Notes: generated from the letters alone by a model not told the origin. A stretch of 64,000 nucleotides of DNA from Bos javanicus (GCF_032452875.1 NC_083890.1:42220483-42284482); one strand, 5' to 3'. Positions 52,411 to 63,830 are shown, counted from the stretch's first letter. A program made the numbers and translations.

Positions 52411-53054
52411 CTAGAGTGAGTAGAATAAAACCTGAGGTCTCTGGAACTTTCTCCAAGTTTCTGTCACCACATAGACCTTTCACTGTGTGTCACCTCTAGA
52501 AAAAACTGGGGGGCTTTCATAGATTCTGGATCCAGCACCTTTTCTTCATTCTGATGTGCTCTGCTGATCCTGTTCATTAAAACAGTTGATGCCTAGGTCA
52601 CAGTGGGAACTCTGGGGGTACCAGTTGGTTGTGGTTTATTGTGAATCATTACACTTGTCATAACTAAGCACCATGGATTCTAGGATCACTTTGTAAAAAA
52701 TTTAAAAAAGAATGCAACTACCAAAGAAAAGAGTCTATCAATCATAAAATGCCATCAACTCTCAAGATGCATGGTAATATCAGAGATGCAAACATTTGAA
52801 CAAATTTCACTTTTTAATTTGCTGTGGCTTCGTGTATCACCCGAATTACAGGGAGAAGCAGGCCACAAAGCCTGGGTGAAGAGAAGCAGATCACTGAGCA
52901 TCGCTGGAGCAGCCCTCAGGGAGCCCAGACACCCGGGGCAGGGCCTTCGAATACCGGTAAAACCTAAGCGCACAGAACGTGCTCTTAAGAAGGGCTACCC
53001 CTCATGAAGCTTAATTAGACCACTCCTGTTCCTGCTAGCGTACTAAAAGTCAGT
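52411..53054. other. low-copy sequence
   Basis: No repeat or exon visible; two opposed frames at 52755-53007 overlap. Confidence 0.4.
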
Positions 53055-53250
53055 CACTTTGCATCCACGGCCTCATTTTATCTTCACAACAAACTTGTGG
53101 GGAATTTATTATTAGCCCCTCTTTGCAGACAGAGAAACCCCAGGGCTAGAGAGATGGAACGCCCTGTGCCCAGGGTCACACAGGAAGCGGGAGGTGGAGC
53201 TGTGCCTCACAAGCATGCAGACAGCTGATGTGAAAATCCAGTCTCACCAC
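53055..53250 (+). mobile_element. MIR SINE, well preserved
   Basis: CGGCCTCATTTTATCTTCAC, TGGGGAATTTATTATTAGCC, CCAGGGTCACACAGGAAGC and GGAGGTGGAGCTGTGCC follow the MIR order. Confidence 0.82.
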
Positions 53251-53359
53251 CATTCTGCACATGCTCTGCTCCGAATGCTAAAATGAAAAGCACCAAAGAA
53301 AAGGGCTATCATTATATAAAATTTAAAAAATAAGAACATGCATAGAATAAAGTCTGGAA

Positions 53360-53632
53360 ATCTGGGTCATCTCGAAGCCTTCCCAGATCCTCCTCCATTA
53401 AAAATCCACCCCCTTCCTACCCCCACACTCCCAACTCTGATTCCTTTGCTTAAGTTTTCTCTATAGCACTTGCCACCATCCACACTGGTGTGTATTTCTT
53501 TGCTTAGTGTCTGTAGCTCCCACTAGAGTATAATCCCCAGAAGGGCTCTGTTTCTTTTGATCTTTGCTGGGCTTTTAGCACCTACATCGGTGTCTAACAC
53601 ATAGCAGAGAATCCACTGTTATTTGCTATATG
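53360..53632 (+). mobile_element. LINE2 (L2) 3'-end relic
   Basis: CGAAGCCTTCCCAGATCCTC, CTATAGCACTTGCCACCATC, CTCCCACTAGAGTATAATCC, CCAGAAGGGCTCTGTTTC and GTGTCTAACACATAGCAGAG occur in L2 order. Confidence 0.78.
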
Positions 53633-54423
53633 AAAAAGTGAACGGGTTCTAGTCCTGCCTTTGTCATGCAGTAGATGGTCAAGATTTCAAAGCTCTTGGC
53701 CTTACCCCTTCCTCTCAACTGCCTGAGACCTCTTGTTTGTAGCAGCCCTTCTCCGCCTGCGTCTCTCTTGTAGCTCTTGTAGTGAAAGACTGCGGATCTT
53801 TGCCATGTCAGTTCTTCTCTCTGTCCTTATCGTGTCAAAATTAAAGCTAGTGTTCCTTTGTCGTTTGCTCTAGCAGTTCCCTTCCCTGCTCTCCTTTTTG
53901 GAAGTGTTGTCCAGATGGATAACTCCCATGGGCTCCTTGGCTAAAGGGTGGACAAAGCAAAGGAGGAGAGGGGAGGCTCCAAGCTGACCACCGGGGAGAA
54001 CGTCCCCAGGCTGTGTCTTCAATGGGCCCTCGATGCCAAGCAGGACTCCGCCTAAGTCTTCTGTCCCTGATCCCTTCTCACGTTTTCTCCCAAGTTACCT
54101 ATCTTTCATTCTCCAAAGATGCCTGCCTCCTACTTCCCAGAGCAAGTAAGGGTCCCCCAAACCTAGCCACCCAATGGAATCCCCGATCCCCGCGTACACC
54201 GCCCTGCCCCTCACTGTCCTGCTCTGCAGAGTGGGAGCCCCAAGCCCTTCCCGAGCAGGGTCTCTGCTGCTTTTCTGCCCCTTCCCCAAGGCTGTGGTCT
54301 GGCAGCTGTCCCCTCTTGTCCGTAGCGCCTATGTGTGTCTTTCTAGCATGTTCTTCCTATCTAGCTTAGGTTTCTCCTATTTGAAAGGAAAAAATAAAAA
54401 GGAAAAAGCCTCAGTATCACCTT
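53633..54423. other. C/T-rich low-copy stretch
   Basis: Pyrimidine-rich with several overlapping plus frames (54013-54369, 54174-54464) explained by that composition. Not convincing as coding. Confidence 0.45.
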
Positions 54424-54594
54424 CCAGTAGCCTGCTGGGCTCCTCTGCCCATGAAATTTTCTAGGCAAGCGTACTGCAGTGGGTGGCCATGCCCTCCTCA
54501 AGGGGGTCTTCCCCACCCAGGCGTCAAACCTGCGCCTCTTGCTTCTCCCGCATTAGCAGTTGGGTTCTTTACCACTAGCACCACTTGGGAAGCA
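54424..54594 (-). mobile_element. Bov-tA SINE, 3'-shortened
   Basis: From AGTAGCCTGCTGGGCTCC to CACCACTTGGGAAGC; the 3' block is missing, and a second SINE follows 22 bases later in the same orientation. Confidence 0.88.
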
Positions 54595-54616
54595 TCACTT
54601 TCACATGCATATGTAT

Positions 54617-54811
54617 GTGAAAGTGAAAGTCCCTTAGTCGTGTCCGACTCTGTGACCCTGTGGACTATACAGTCCATGGAATTCTTCCGGCCAGAGTACT
54701 GGAGTGGGTAGCCTTTCCCCTCTCCAGGGGATCTTCCCAACCCAGGGATTGAACCCAGGTCTCTCGCATTGCAGGCGGATTCTTTACCAGCTGAGCCTCA
54801 AGGGAAGCCCT
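54617..54811 (-). mobile_element. Bov-tA SINE, full length
   Basis: GTGAAAGTGAAAGTCCCTTA to CTCAAGGGAAGCCC on the minus strand, bracketed by a perfect 9-base duplication CATATGTAT at 54608-54616 and 54812-54820. Confidence 0.96.
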
Positions 54812-54818
54812 CATATGT

Positions 54819-54960
54819 ATACACATACACACACACACACACACATATGTACATTATATATATATACACATTTTATGTGTGTGTACACACACACACACAC
54901 GCATATATATACACATTATTTATATAATACACACACACACATATATAGATATATATATTA
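54819..54960. repeat. compound (AC)n/(TA)n microsatellite
   Basis: About 140 bases of AC, TA and GT blocks with short interruptions. It begins within the target duplication of the SINE at 54617, so the SINE landed at the edge of an existing or developing microsatellite. Confidence 0.92.
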
Positions 54961-55469
54961 TTTCCACCAGTACACATATATTATCACATTATCACACAGG
55001 GTCTGAACACTCTGTTTTCTAAAGGGACTGCTCTCTGGGCTAGTAATAAATGGAGGCCCTTAAATTTCTTCCTTATGTCATGTTTCTTGACCTTGAATTT
55101 CTGAGACAGGGCTTTGAGGTTTATCGCCTTTGGGGAGGGAAGAGTTGGCCATTGGCCCTTCGCTTCTTTAGCAAGATGGTTGGTTTGGCAGAGAAGACCA
55201 ACCACACTGGTTTCCTGAGGCCTGCTCCCAACCCAGTCTCACACTGCTGACACAGGGAGCTCTCTAAAGAGCCAATGTGCTCACCTTGCTTAAAACTCTT
55301 CCGTGAATCATCGTTGTCCTCAGGAGAAATCCTGAGTGTCCCGATGTCATTTCTAAGGCGCCTCTTGACTGGCTCCTCCCCTGCCTTACACTCTCAGCGC
55401 CGACTGCATCAACTGTCCCTTCCTGTGGGGGTGGGGAGAGGATTCCCCCTCCTCTGCCACTTTACTGTC
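54961..55469. other. low-copy sequence
   Basis: Nothing recognised; opposed frames at 54984-55250 overlap. Confidence 0.4.
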
Positions 55470-55760
55470 AAGCTTGGCCACACGACTCGATTTGGCCAAT
55501 GAAATGTGAGCAGCAATGGCCCTTCCAGGCAGAAGTTTAATGGCCAGTGTACGGCTCACTTTCTCTCCCCCAGGAGACCAGTAATGTTCCACGTAGAGGT
55601 TATTTCTACCATCTACCAGCTCCTGGAGTGAATGTGAAATAAGCTGGCCACCTGCTAGTTCTCAGTGGACGAGTCACGTTAGGGAGAACTGGACCCTTGT
55701 TCTAAGCCCCCGAGATTTGGGGGTCACTGCGAGGTCACTTGTCCTCTGTTCTGGCTGATG
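55470..55760 (+). mobile_element. possible MaLR-type LTR relic
   Basis: GACTCGATTTGGCCAATGAA, ATGTGAGCAGCAATGGCCC, GGCAGAAGTTTAATGGCC and TAAGCCCCCGAGATTTGGGG resemble the middle and 3' parts of a MaLR LTR, but the ends are not visible. Confidence 0.45.
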
Positions 55761-56234
55761 TGCCTTTGCAGCCTTATTTCTCACCATTGTCTCATTCCAG
55801 CATGTACTCTAACCCAGGAGCTTGCAAGCGGTTTTTTAATCCACCCACAGTAAGCAATATATTTTACATCATAACTTGTTACTCACCTCATAGATATACA
55901 TAGATACTCAGATAAATTAAACAGAAGCTCTACAAAAAGATCCTGTTTGTATGCAATTCACTCTGATACATGCTGTTCTAGTCCATTTAAGTAAAAAGGC
56001 TGGTCAGGACCCCCTAAGTTGATTCTGTGACTCATTTATGAGTCATGGCTGTGTTTGGAAGACATGGCTCCACCTGCTTGGAAACCTTAGTTGCCTTCAC
56101 AGGCTCTTCAGGGCACAGTTAGGAAGACACCTCTTCCAGGAAAACTTCTACTACGTGGTTCAATAGTACCGAGTAGCTTACTATTTTGTACTTGGCTCTC
56201 TCTCTTTTTCAAAAATGCAGCTGTACTTTATTTA
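55761..56234. other. low-copy sequence
   Basis: No gene or repeat visible. The final bases CTTTATTTA are the left half of the target duplication of the next SINE. Confidence 0.4.
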
Positions 56235-56447
56235 GGGCTTCCCTGGTGGCTCAGATAGTAAAGAATCTACCTGTAATGCAGAACATCTAGGTTCAATCCC
56301 TGGGTTGGGAAGATCCCCTGGAGAAGGGAATGTCAACCCACTGCAGTATTCTTGCCTGGGAAAACCCATGGACAGAGGAGCCCAGTGGGTTATAGTCCAT
56401 GGGGTTGCAAAGAGTCAGACATGGCTGAGGGACTAACACTAATTATG
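56235..56447 (+). mobile_element. Bov-tA SINE in the tail of a CHR
   Basis: GGGCTTCCCTGGTGGCTCAG to GAGGGACTAACACTAATTATG. CTTTATTTA at 56226-56234 and 56448-56456 is a perfect 9-base duplication, formed from the T-rich (A-tail) end of the CHR on the right. Confidence 0.95.
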
Positions 56448-56672
56448 CTTTATTTATTTTGAGATGTATTGGGTCTTTGCAGCTGTGTGCAGACTTTCTC
56501 TAGTTGCCACACTTGGGTTTCTCATTGGGGTGGCTTCTCTTGTTTCCAATGGAGCACAGGCTCAGTGGTTGTGGCCACAGGTCCAGCTGCCCCGAGGCAT
56601 ATGGAATCTTCCCAGACCAGGGCTCGAACCTGAGTCCCTCACACTCTCAACCACTAGACCAGCAGGACAGCT
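56448..56672 (-). mobile_element. CHR-type SINE
   Basis: GATGTATTGGGTCTTTGCAG, AGTTGCCACACTTGGGTTTC, CCCGAGGCATATGGAATC and CCACTAGACCAGCAGGACAG on the minus strand. Confidence 0.88.
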
Positions 56673-56727
56673 CTGTACTTGAGTCCTTTTTTTTCCCCCT
56701 GTTTCTTTCTTTCTTTTTTTTTTTTTT

Positions 56728-57412
56728 TTAAATTTAGTGCAAAACACATAATACAAAATTTATGATCTTAACCATTCTCAAATGTGCCATTCAGTGGTAA
56801 GCATATTCACATTATTGTGAAATAGAGCTCCTGAACTCTTTCTTCTTGCAAATCTGAAATTCTAGAGCCAGTGAACAAAAGCTCCCCTTTCCTTCCTCCC
56901 TGCAGCCCTTGACAACCACCATTCACTTCCTGTTTCTATGAATTTGACTACCTCAGATGCTCATACAAAATCTTTTCCTGACTTGCTTATTTCATTCAGC
57001 ATAGTGTCCTGAAGGTTCATCCATGTTGTAGCACTTAACAGAATTCCCTTCTTTTTAAAGGCTGAGTAATATTTCCTTGTAAATAATATTGTTTGGTTAT
57101 TGGTTCATTGATGAACGTTTGGGCTGCTTCTATCTCTTCGTTATCTTGAGTAATGCTGTGATGAAAGTGAATACGTGTGCAAGGATCTTTGAGATCCCGC
57201 TTTCAATTCTTTTGGATATACATCCAGAAGTGGGATTGCTAAATCATAGGATAATTCTTTAATTTTTTGAGGAACCTCCATACTGTTTTCCATAGCAGTT
57301 ATACCATTTTATATTTCTACCAACAATGCACAGCATTCTGATTTTTCTACATCCTTGCCAGCACTTGTTATTTCTAGATTTTTTTTTTTTTTGATAGTAG
57401 CATCCTATTCAG
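56728..57412 (-). mobile_element. L1MA/MB-like 3' relic
   Basis: CATTCAGTGGTAAGCATATT, CTTGACAACCACCATTCACT, AATTTGACTACCTCAGATGC, GTTCATCCATGTTGTAGC, CATCCAGAAGTGGGATTGC and CCTTGCCAGCACTTGTTATT follow the same order as the relic at 46228, so the two are related copies on the same strand. Confidence 0.88.
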
Positions 57413-57579
57413 TGTGAAGGGTTTAACTCTTATGTGTATTCTTCAAGTGCCCTATAAAGTCCCCGAGGACAGGAATAATTCTTATCATTGGTGGCAAATC
57501 CAGCATTAATATAGTGTTTGCTATACAGTGTGTGCACAGTAATTACATGTAGCATGAAGGAAGGTGTTTGGGCTGATGT

Positions 57580-58280
57580 TAAAATATGTCTGCATGCTAA
57601 AAGATGTCTGTAAATTCTTTGTCATTGTTCCCTTCAAGTCATGGGGCCTGATTTCCCTCCTTTTCAGGGTGGGTCAGGCTTACTGCTCTCTCCTGGCATA
57701 TGGATGTAGTGGAAGTTTTGCAATGTGATTTCTGAGGCTGGGCCATAAAGCGGTCCAGCTTCTGTGTGGCTCTCTTTCTTGGGTCACTCACTCTGGGAGA
57801 AGCCAGTGGCCATGTGAGGCATGCAACAGGCTGATGAAGCAACCATGTGTAGAGGAGCTGAGACCCCTGTGAACAGCCCAGGTGAGGCCTCTGAGATGTG
57901 GGTCCTTAATCCTCCAGCTCCATTCAGGCCTTCAGATGACTGAAAAGTGAGAGTGTTAGTCGCTCAGTTGTGACCCCATGGACTGGAGCCCGCCAGGCTC
58001 CTCTGTCCATGGAATTCTCCAGGCAGGAGTACTGGAGTGGGCAGCCATTTCCTTCTCCAGGGGATCTTCTTGACCCAGGGATCAAACCCACGTCTCTTGC
58101 ACTGCAAGCAGCTTCTTTTACCATGTATGCCACCAGCCCCACGAACTATCTTGAGCCAGAACTGCCCAGCTCTCCAGTTTCTGACCCAGAGTGAGGCTGA
58201 GAGAAAACAAATATCTAGTGTTGTTTCAAGCTGCTCAGTTTTGGGGTGATTTGTTACACAGCGATGGATAACTAATACAC
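57580..58280 (+). mobile_element. MaLR-like LTR, split by a SINE
   Basis: Left of the SINE: GCCATAAAGCGGTCCAGCTT and GAGAAGCCAGTGGCCATGTG. Right of it: GTTTCAAGCTGCTCAGTTTTGGGG (given here only as a landmark at 58225-58248) and GATTTGTTACACAGCGATGG, ending GATAACTAATACA, the standard end of this LTR class. Confidence 0.75.
57943..58140 (-). mobile_element. Bov-tA SINE nested in LTR
   Basis: AGAGTGTTAGTCGCTCAGTT to TGCCACCAGCCCC on the minus strand. A short deletion removed the TGTCTGACTCTTTG block. Confidence 0.92.
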
Positions 58281-58284
58281 TCTC

Positions 58285-58402
58285 AGATAATCAACTTGAT
58301 GCTTGTAGAAATGAAGTAAGGTGCTCTGGGTTACACGGCTAGTAAGTGGAAGAACTGAGTCTGAAACACACAGTTCTAAACTCCCAGACTGCATGACCTT
58401 AG
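58285..58402 (+). mobile_element. MIR SINE fragment
   Basis: GGGTTACACGGCTAGTAAGT, GGAAGAACTGAGTCTGAAAC and ACTCCCAGACTGCATGACC make up the MIR 3' half. Confidence 0.72.
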
Positions 58403-59067
58403 ACAGTGAAACACAGGGCTCGGGGGGACTGTGTTCTGGCCCCTCACTGTAAGGGTCCCTCTGGATCGGTACCATGCCGCAGTCCTACAGCATCGATACT
58501 CTGGGATTCACATCTTGGGCTGGGTCTTGGGCCCCCTCTTCATTATTAACCTCCAAAGAGTACTTTGGAAAAAAGAGCAATTGGTCATTTTATCTAATTA
58601 AAAAAAAACACACAACAAAACTTCCTTGTTTTTGGCCTGGTCTTGACCCTTATTTTGCTTTCTTGCTTCTCTGGAGTTTTCTTTACCCTAGTCAATCATC
58701 TGATAACAAAGCTCTCTTGCTCCTGGCTAGAACACGCCAATGGTTCTGTTAGAACAATTACGCTTCATTTCAGGGTGAGCTGATTTCATGACGACTTTCT
58801 GCAGCTGAGACGCATCACTCGCGTGGAGTCAGAGCGCTTGGGCTACTTAGCTGAGTCCTGGAAGCCTCCCCAGTGAGCATTTCCTTTGTCTCCAGGCCCT
58901 GTGTTGACTCTCCTTCCCCTCTCTGTCCCACTGAGGTTGGGTCACAGCGTGTATACCCCTTCTCTCTGCCTTCAAATTGCTTTCCTTCTTGCTCCTGGGC
59001 TTCTCTGCCAGGTTCCTATTTTAGGCTACATTGTGCTCCTGGGAAGTCAGCCTCTTCTCCTCCAAAG
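58403..59067. other. low-copy sequence
   Basis: C/T-rich after 58870, with two overlapping plus frames in different phases. No exon recognised. Confidence 0.4.
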
Positions 59068-59155
59068 ATGGATTTACTTATCCATCTAATGGGTATAAGG
59101 GTACCTATCCAGCAAAGCTGTTCTGAAGGCTAAATAATAGGGCATAGTAACACCC
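59068..59155 (+). mobile_element. MIR-family fragment
   Basis: TTACTTATCCATCTAATGGG, GGGTACCTATCCAGCAAAGC and CTGTTCTGAAGGCTAAATAA parallel the MIRb 3' half. Confidence 0.5.
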
Positions 59156-59198
59156 CCAGTATGGTGTCAGTATTCATAAATGAGAGCACTTTTTAAAA

Positions 59199-59364
59199 AA
59201 ATCTTTATTGAATTTGTTACAATATTACTTTTTTTTTTTTAATTTTATGTTTTGGTTTTTTGGCTGCAAGACATGTGGAATCTTAACTCCCCCATCAGGA
59301 GTCAAACCTGCAGCCCCGGCATTGGAAGGTGAAGTCTTAACCACTGGACTGCCAGGGAAGTCCC
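59199..59364 (-). mobile_element. tRNA-derived SINE, long T-rich start
   Basis: ATCTTTATTGAATTTGTTAC, TTTGGTTTTTTGGCTGC, GGAGTCAAACCTGCAGCCC and GGACTGCCAGGGAAGTCCC. It matches the copy at 19590-19750 in its long leader. Confidence 0.85.
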
Positions 59365-60185
59365 TAAGTGAGAACCTTAATCAGGACAGCGTTGTTCCCC
59401 CATTCACTAGAACCTCTGTTGACAATGGATAGTTCTCTTAGCCCGTTATAGAGACCCTGCTCTATTTGGCATTTGGCCTCTGAATCTGCTTCTTCCTGCT
59501 TCCTTTTTGTCTTTGGCACTGTAGCAGCCGTTGCATTTCCCATCTGCCATTTGGGATTCACCTTCCTCTTCAGCTCCTCTCCCCAGCCACTCAGCACCAA
59601 ACTACCCCCTCCCACCTTTTGGCTTTGTCTGTCCTCCTGTCTAGGTTTTCGCTGCCCTCCCCAAGGGCACAGACCCCTCTGCCATCTGTCCTCACCTGGC
59701 CCAGCTGTTTTCAGGTCACCTAATCCTTTTACATTATTCCCTTCCCGGGTAGCCAACAAATGGCCATATTTTCCAAGGAACACTCACAGAAGCCTCCTCC
59801 GTCTCTTAAAAATACTTGACATTGATGATTTAAAATGACTCTGGCTCCTTCAGGCCTTCTCCAAACCCTTCAACCCTAGTTCCCGTGGAGGGAAAGGGTC
59901 TCTCACCAGGTCACCAAGAAGAACTCTCTCCTGAAGGCACACTGACTGCCAGTCCTGTGTAATGACAGAATTCTCCAAGTTCTCATCTATCCAGGCTCTG
60001 CATTATAGTGGTCAGAGGTGTCTGAAGCCTTCAGGGGCAGTCTGAAGGACCCATCCGACCCCTTTTGAAGTTTATCAGTTGTTGCTAATTACCTGGGAAC
60101 ATGGTATTTTTCTATCCAATTGATAGGAGGAGCTCATTGGAGGTTAGATGACCTGCTAACATTTCAGACTGACTTCAGGAATATA
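59365..60185. other. low-copy sequence
   Basis: Opposite frames of 139 codons (59364-59783 minus) and 121 codons (59473-59838 plus) overlap almost completely. This pattern reflects composition (C/T-rich plus strand) and not a gene. Confidence 0.45.
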
Positions 60186-60395
60186 TGGGGCTTCCCTGGT
60201 AGCTTAGTCAGTAAAGAATCCGCCTGCAACGCAAGAGACTGCCTGTGATGCAAAAGACCTGGGTTTGATCCCTAGGTTGGGAAGATCCCCTGCAGGAGGG
60301 CGTGGCAACCCACTCCAGTAGGTGGGAGAATCCCACGGACAGAGGAGCCTGGGTGGGCCACAGCACATAGGGTCACAAGAGTCAGACATGGCTTT
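60186..60395 (+). mobile_element. Bov-tA SINE with internal duplication
   Basis: GGGGCTTCCCTGGTAGCTTA to CACAAGAGTCAGACATGGC. The segment GCAACGCAAGAGACTGCCTG followed by GTGATGCAAAAGACCTGGG shows a duplicated head block. Confidence 0.92.
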
Positions 60396-60737
60396 TTCCT
60401 TTTTCAATACATTCTCCACAGGGTTAGAAGTTAAGGATGACATCATAGAGCACAAAATATATGTCTATTCCCCCAACTCCCCTTCCCTAAATTCTAATCC
60501 AGAGACTTTCAAGCAAACCAGGAAGTTCCATAAGGAGCTGTGGAAATAAAAGAAACTGATGCCCTCTTTTGTTTTGTCAGGAGTTTGCTCCAAGTGCTAC
60601 AGTAACCCAACGACGATAGGCTGCACCAGTGTTTTGAGGGGACCAGAGTGGATTAGAGGGGATAGGATGGGAAGCAGGGACACAAGATTGTCATTGTCAC
60701 AGAAAGGCAGGCCACAGGCAGACCTCCTTCATCTCCT

Positions 60738-60822
60738 GCCTCTGCACTTTACGCGTTGTGTGATATTAGGCAAGTTATTTAATTGGACTAAGCGTTCGAG
60801 TCTGCCTCTGAAAGGGGAATGT
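60738..60822 (+). mobile_element. MIR fragment
   Basis: CTGCACTTTACGCGTTGTGT and GATATTAGGCAAGTTATTTA are the MIR 5' half in order. Confidence 0.6.
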
Positions 60823-61179
60823 TGATGCTTCCTTCACTGGGCTGTTTTCGTGGAATGACGTCACACACAGCCTCACCTGGGACTGCGTGGGTGACCATGT
60901 GGGATGAGGGACCCCGGTGGGAGTGAGGGTAGGTAAGCGCTGAGAAGCAGGCGGAGTTCTCCTCTTGAGTTGCCTAGGCTTTTCTGGTTGTGGATGAACT
61001 GTGTCTGATCACTCTCGAACTGGGATTAACAGTGAATTTCAGGCAAGGTTATACGATTCTGCAGGGCAAAGCTGAACAAAGCCCACTTTACTGCCTACTT
61101 TATAGCCTGTGACTTTTAATGGCTCCTGCAGTTGACAGTACTTCTCCCTGAAGCCAAAGTGAACTTGTTATCCTGCAGT
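60823..61179. other. low-copy sequence
   Basis: No gene or repeat recognised in this stretch. Confidence 0.35.
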
Positions 61180-61345
61180 TTATTTTGCATTTAAATAGCA
61201 CTTTGGTTTCCAAGGTGCTTAACAATCATTAATTCATTCCTTCTCCCGCTAGGTTCTACTCTGTTCTGTCTTTATTTACTTATTTTTGCAGAGTGGGGAG
61301 CTGGCTAAAACCCGGAGATTTGCCCCAGGTCACACAGACCTGGTG
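61180..61345 (+). mobile_element. possible MIR-family fragment
   Basis: AATCATTAATTCATTCCTTC and GAGATTTGCCCCAGGTCACA are MIR-like but the intervening sequence is not. Confidence 0.42.
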
Positions 61346-61456
61346 GGGGAACTACAATCCTGTTCTTTTTCACATCCTGGTACTGTGTTATGTTTGCAGT
61401 AGCCTGTTACTTCTCACCGCTCAGGGGGCATCAGGTGAGATCAAAAGATGGTGGGG

Positions 61457-61769
61457 AGGGCTTCCCTGGTGGCTCAGTGGTGAAGACTCCGCCCGCCAGT
61501 GCAGGAGATGTGAGTTCGATCCCTGATTTGAGAAGATTCCACATGCCGTGGAGCAATGAAGCCCACATGCCACGGTTATTTAGCTTGTGCTCTAGAGTCG
61601 GGGAATCGCAACTACTGAGACCATGCTCTAGAGCCCGTGCTCCACGAGAAGCCACCGCACTAAATCATCACACGGCAACCAGAGAGTAGCCCCTGGTTAA
61701 CGCAACTAGAGAAAAGCCTGTGCAGCAACAAAGACCCAGCACAGCCAACAAAAACAAATAAATAAATGA
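61457..61769 (+). mobile_element. CHR-type SINE, full length
   Basis: GGGCTTCCCTGGTGGCTCAG, GTGAGTTCGATCCCTGATTT, CAACTACTGAGACCATGC, GAGAAGCCACCGCACTAAAT and a CAAATAAATAAATG tail. All internal blocks of the long form are present. Confidence 0.95.
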
Positions 61770-62559
61770 TGTTTGGGAAAGGATTCCCCAAGTAAGTGTC
61801 CACTAGAGTGGCTCTTCCTCATTTGGGGAAATTATGGGAGAAATTTTCATATACCGACCCTGAAACCTTAGGATTTTGAACGTCCATATTGATCCTAAGG
61901 AAAGTTATCCCAGGTAGTTAAGGTCCTTCGTTTGAGATCACTTGGAGTCAGTTTGGCCATGGCTCAGACGTTGACCCAGTTATTTGGGCAAAATAACTAG
62001 ATCAGATTTCCCCTTTCTTTCATAGAATTGATTCATTTTATAAGAAAATCTCTACGTCTCTCTGAAGTCAGAAATGATCTACCCATTACTCCCCAAATGC
62101 TGGTCCATTCTAGCACCCATCCCTCCTCCTCCCTTCCTCCAGGTCTGCAGCGCTGCCAGCTCCCATTTCTCAGAAACTTGCACAAGTCTGCACGTGGACT
62201 TCCCACCCTTTTTCTCTGCCCCCTCTCACCTACCCGGTGTCAAGGTATTGGTTTTTTCTACTTAAAAAAATTTTTAATGTTCATATCGAAATCAAATTAT
62301 TTGCTGGTAATGGTTCAGAGGCTAACCTGTAGATTTATCCACACGCCATTAATAGAGACCTTTAAATCTCTCTCTGTAGTTTCTGCTATTCAGTTCTGTG
62401 GAGTAGTGAAGTTTTTCCTTTGTTACCCTTTGCTCTTCTTACTCATTTTCCTTTTTTTCTCACCCTAAAAAGCTTAGTTTAGACTTGCTACTTTCCTTTG
62501 AGTAGTGAGTCTTCAGTGAGTACCATATCTTAGTTTCTATTGCTGTCTGTTGCTGGGGG
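61770..62559. other. low-copy sequence
   Basis: The plus frame 62028-62468 (146 codons) ends in a Phe/Leu-rich run produced by T/C-rich sequence. I see no signal peptide followed by a domain and no family match. Confidence 0.4.
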
Positions 62560-62788
62560 GTGTGCGTGCGTGCGTGCCAAGTCATTTCAGTCGTGTCTGA
62601 CTCTGTGCAACTCCATGGACTGTAGCCTGCTAGGCTCCTCTGTCCATGGGATTCTCCAGGCAAGAATGCTGGAGTGAGTTACCATGCCCTCCTCCAGGGG
62701 ATCTTCCTGACCCAGGGATCAAACCCACATCTCCTACGTCTACTTGCATTGGCAGGTGAATTCTTTACCATTAGCGCCACCTGGGAGG
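62560..62788 (-). mobile_element. Bov-tA SINE
   Basis: A minus-strand copy with a GTGCGTGCGTGCGTGCC start (short GTGC repeat in the tail), CAGTCGTGTCTGACTCTGTG, and CGCCACCTGGGAGGGG at the head. Confidence 0.93.
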
Positions 62789-63394
62789 GGGCCAGAAAGA
62801 ATTTAAGTCAGTCCTTGTCCTCCAGGCAAACCTAAGAGCCTGTAGACCTAACACCTGAATGAAGGACTCTAGCCCCTCCTTGCCTTAACCTCTCCCCTGT
62901 CACTGCCATATTCCCATGGTACCTTGCAGTATCTATTTTTCCACTGATGTTTCCATTTTCTGGAGATTATCCAGCTTTGGTTAGGGGAGTTGATCAATAT
63001 CTTTCACCAAGAATGTCTGGGTCTTTTGGATTGTTTTGGTCTTATTTGTTTTTCCCTCTGAAGAGTGGTTTCTTTTAAGCTACTCAAGAGGAAACTCCAA
63101 GGACCAAGGTGAACATTCAGAGAATGACAGGTGACTGGTTGGTAGCCAGATGGGTAGGAGAGATAAATGCAGTTCTTGCTTTTTGCAAGAGCACAGGGAC
63201 ACAGTCCTGTCGTGCCTGAACAGGGGATTAAATGCGAGGCTACTACCTTTAGAATACCCAGTATTGCTGTGAGATTTTAAAAGAATTTGGCCTTACAAAC
63301 TTGAACATTCCCTGAGCTCTGTTTAAAAATAACTTCCAAGCAGACAAAATGAACATCAAGAAAGCAGTGGGGGGAAACAGTCAAATGAATAACT
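62789..63394. other. low-copy sequence
   Basis: Mixed composition with no clear repeat or exon. Confidence 0.4.
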
Positions 63395-63830
63395 CATTAT
63401 AATGATAAACATTTATCAAGAAGTTACTATGAATCCAGCACTGGGAACACAGAGATGAATAAAACAGAACGTCTGCCCTCAAGTTCTCAAGTAAGTGGAT
63501 TATAGAACCTGATGAAAATTATGATAGAAATATGAATAAAGCACAGAGTAACTTGATCCAGAGACGGTGGACTATGTAATTAAAGTTCCTGGGGGGATAA
63601 TAATTCTGAACTAAGTCTCAAAGAATAAATAGGAGGTCACCAGTTGGGCAAAGCAGGACATTATTGGTACGGAGTTTCAAGTGGTCATTAGAGGACTCTA
63701 AGACTGGACTGCCCCTTGGGAGACAGTAGAGCTGCATTAAAAATTTTGGACTTGATTCCTTTAGGTGGAGGAGAATTAAGGAAAGGTTTTTAAGGGATTT
63801 GATCAAAACTGCCTTGCTTTAGTTTAGAAA
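63395..63830 (+). mobile_element. ancient mammalian repeat, class uncertain
   Basis: GGGAACACAGAGATGAATAA, CTGCCCTCAAGTTCTCAAG, ATTTTGGACTTGATTCC and GGTTTTTAAGGGATTTGATC match, in order, an old dispersed repeat that I recall but cannot name. The repeat at 37480-37770 covers other parts of it. Confidence 0.5.

Noticed and set aside
59364..59838. Two large opposed frames (139 codons minus, 121 codons plus)
   Set aside because: They overlap almost fully on opposite strands, which happens when stop codons are rare on both strands because of composition. Neither resembles a known protein.
62028..62468. 146-codon plus frame with a hydrophobic end
   Set aside because: The Phe/Leu-rich part comes from a T/C-rich tract, and there is no recognisable membrane-protein family or exon boundary.
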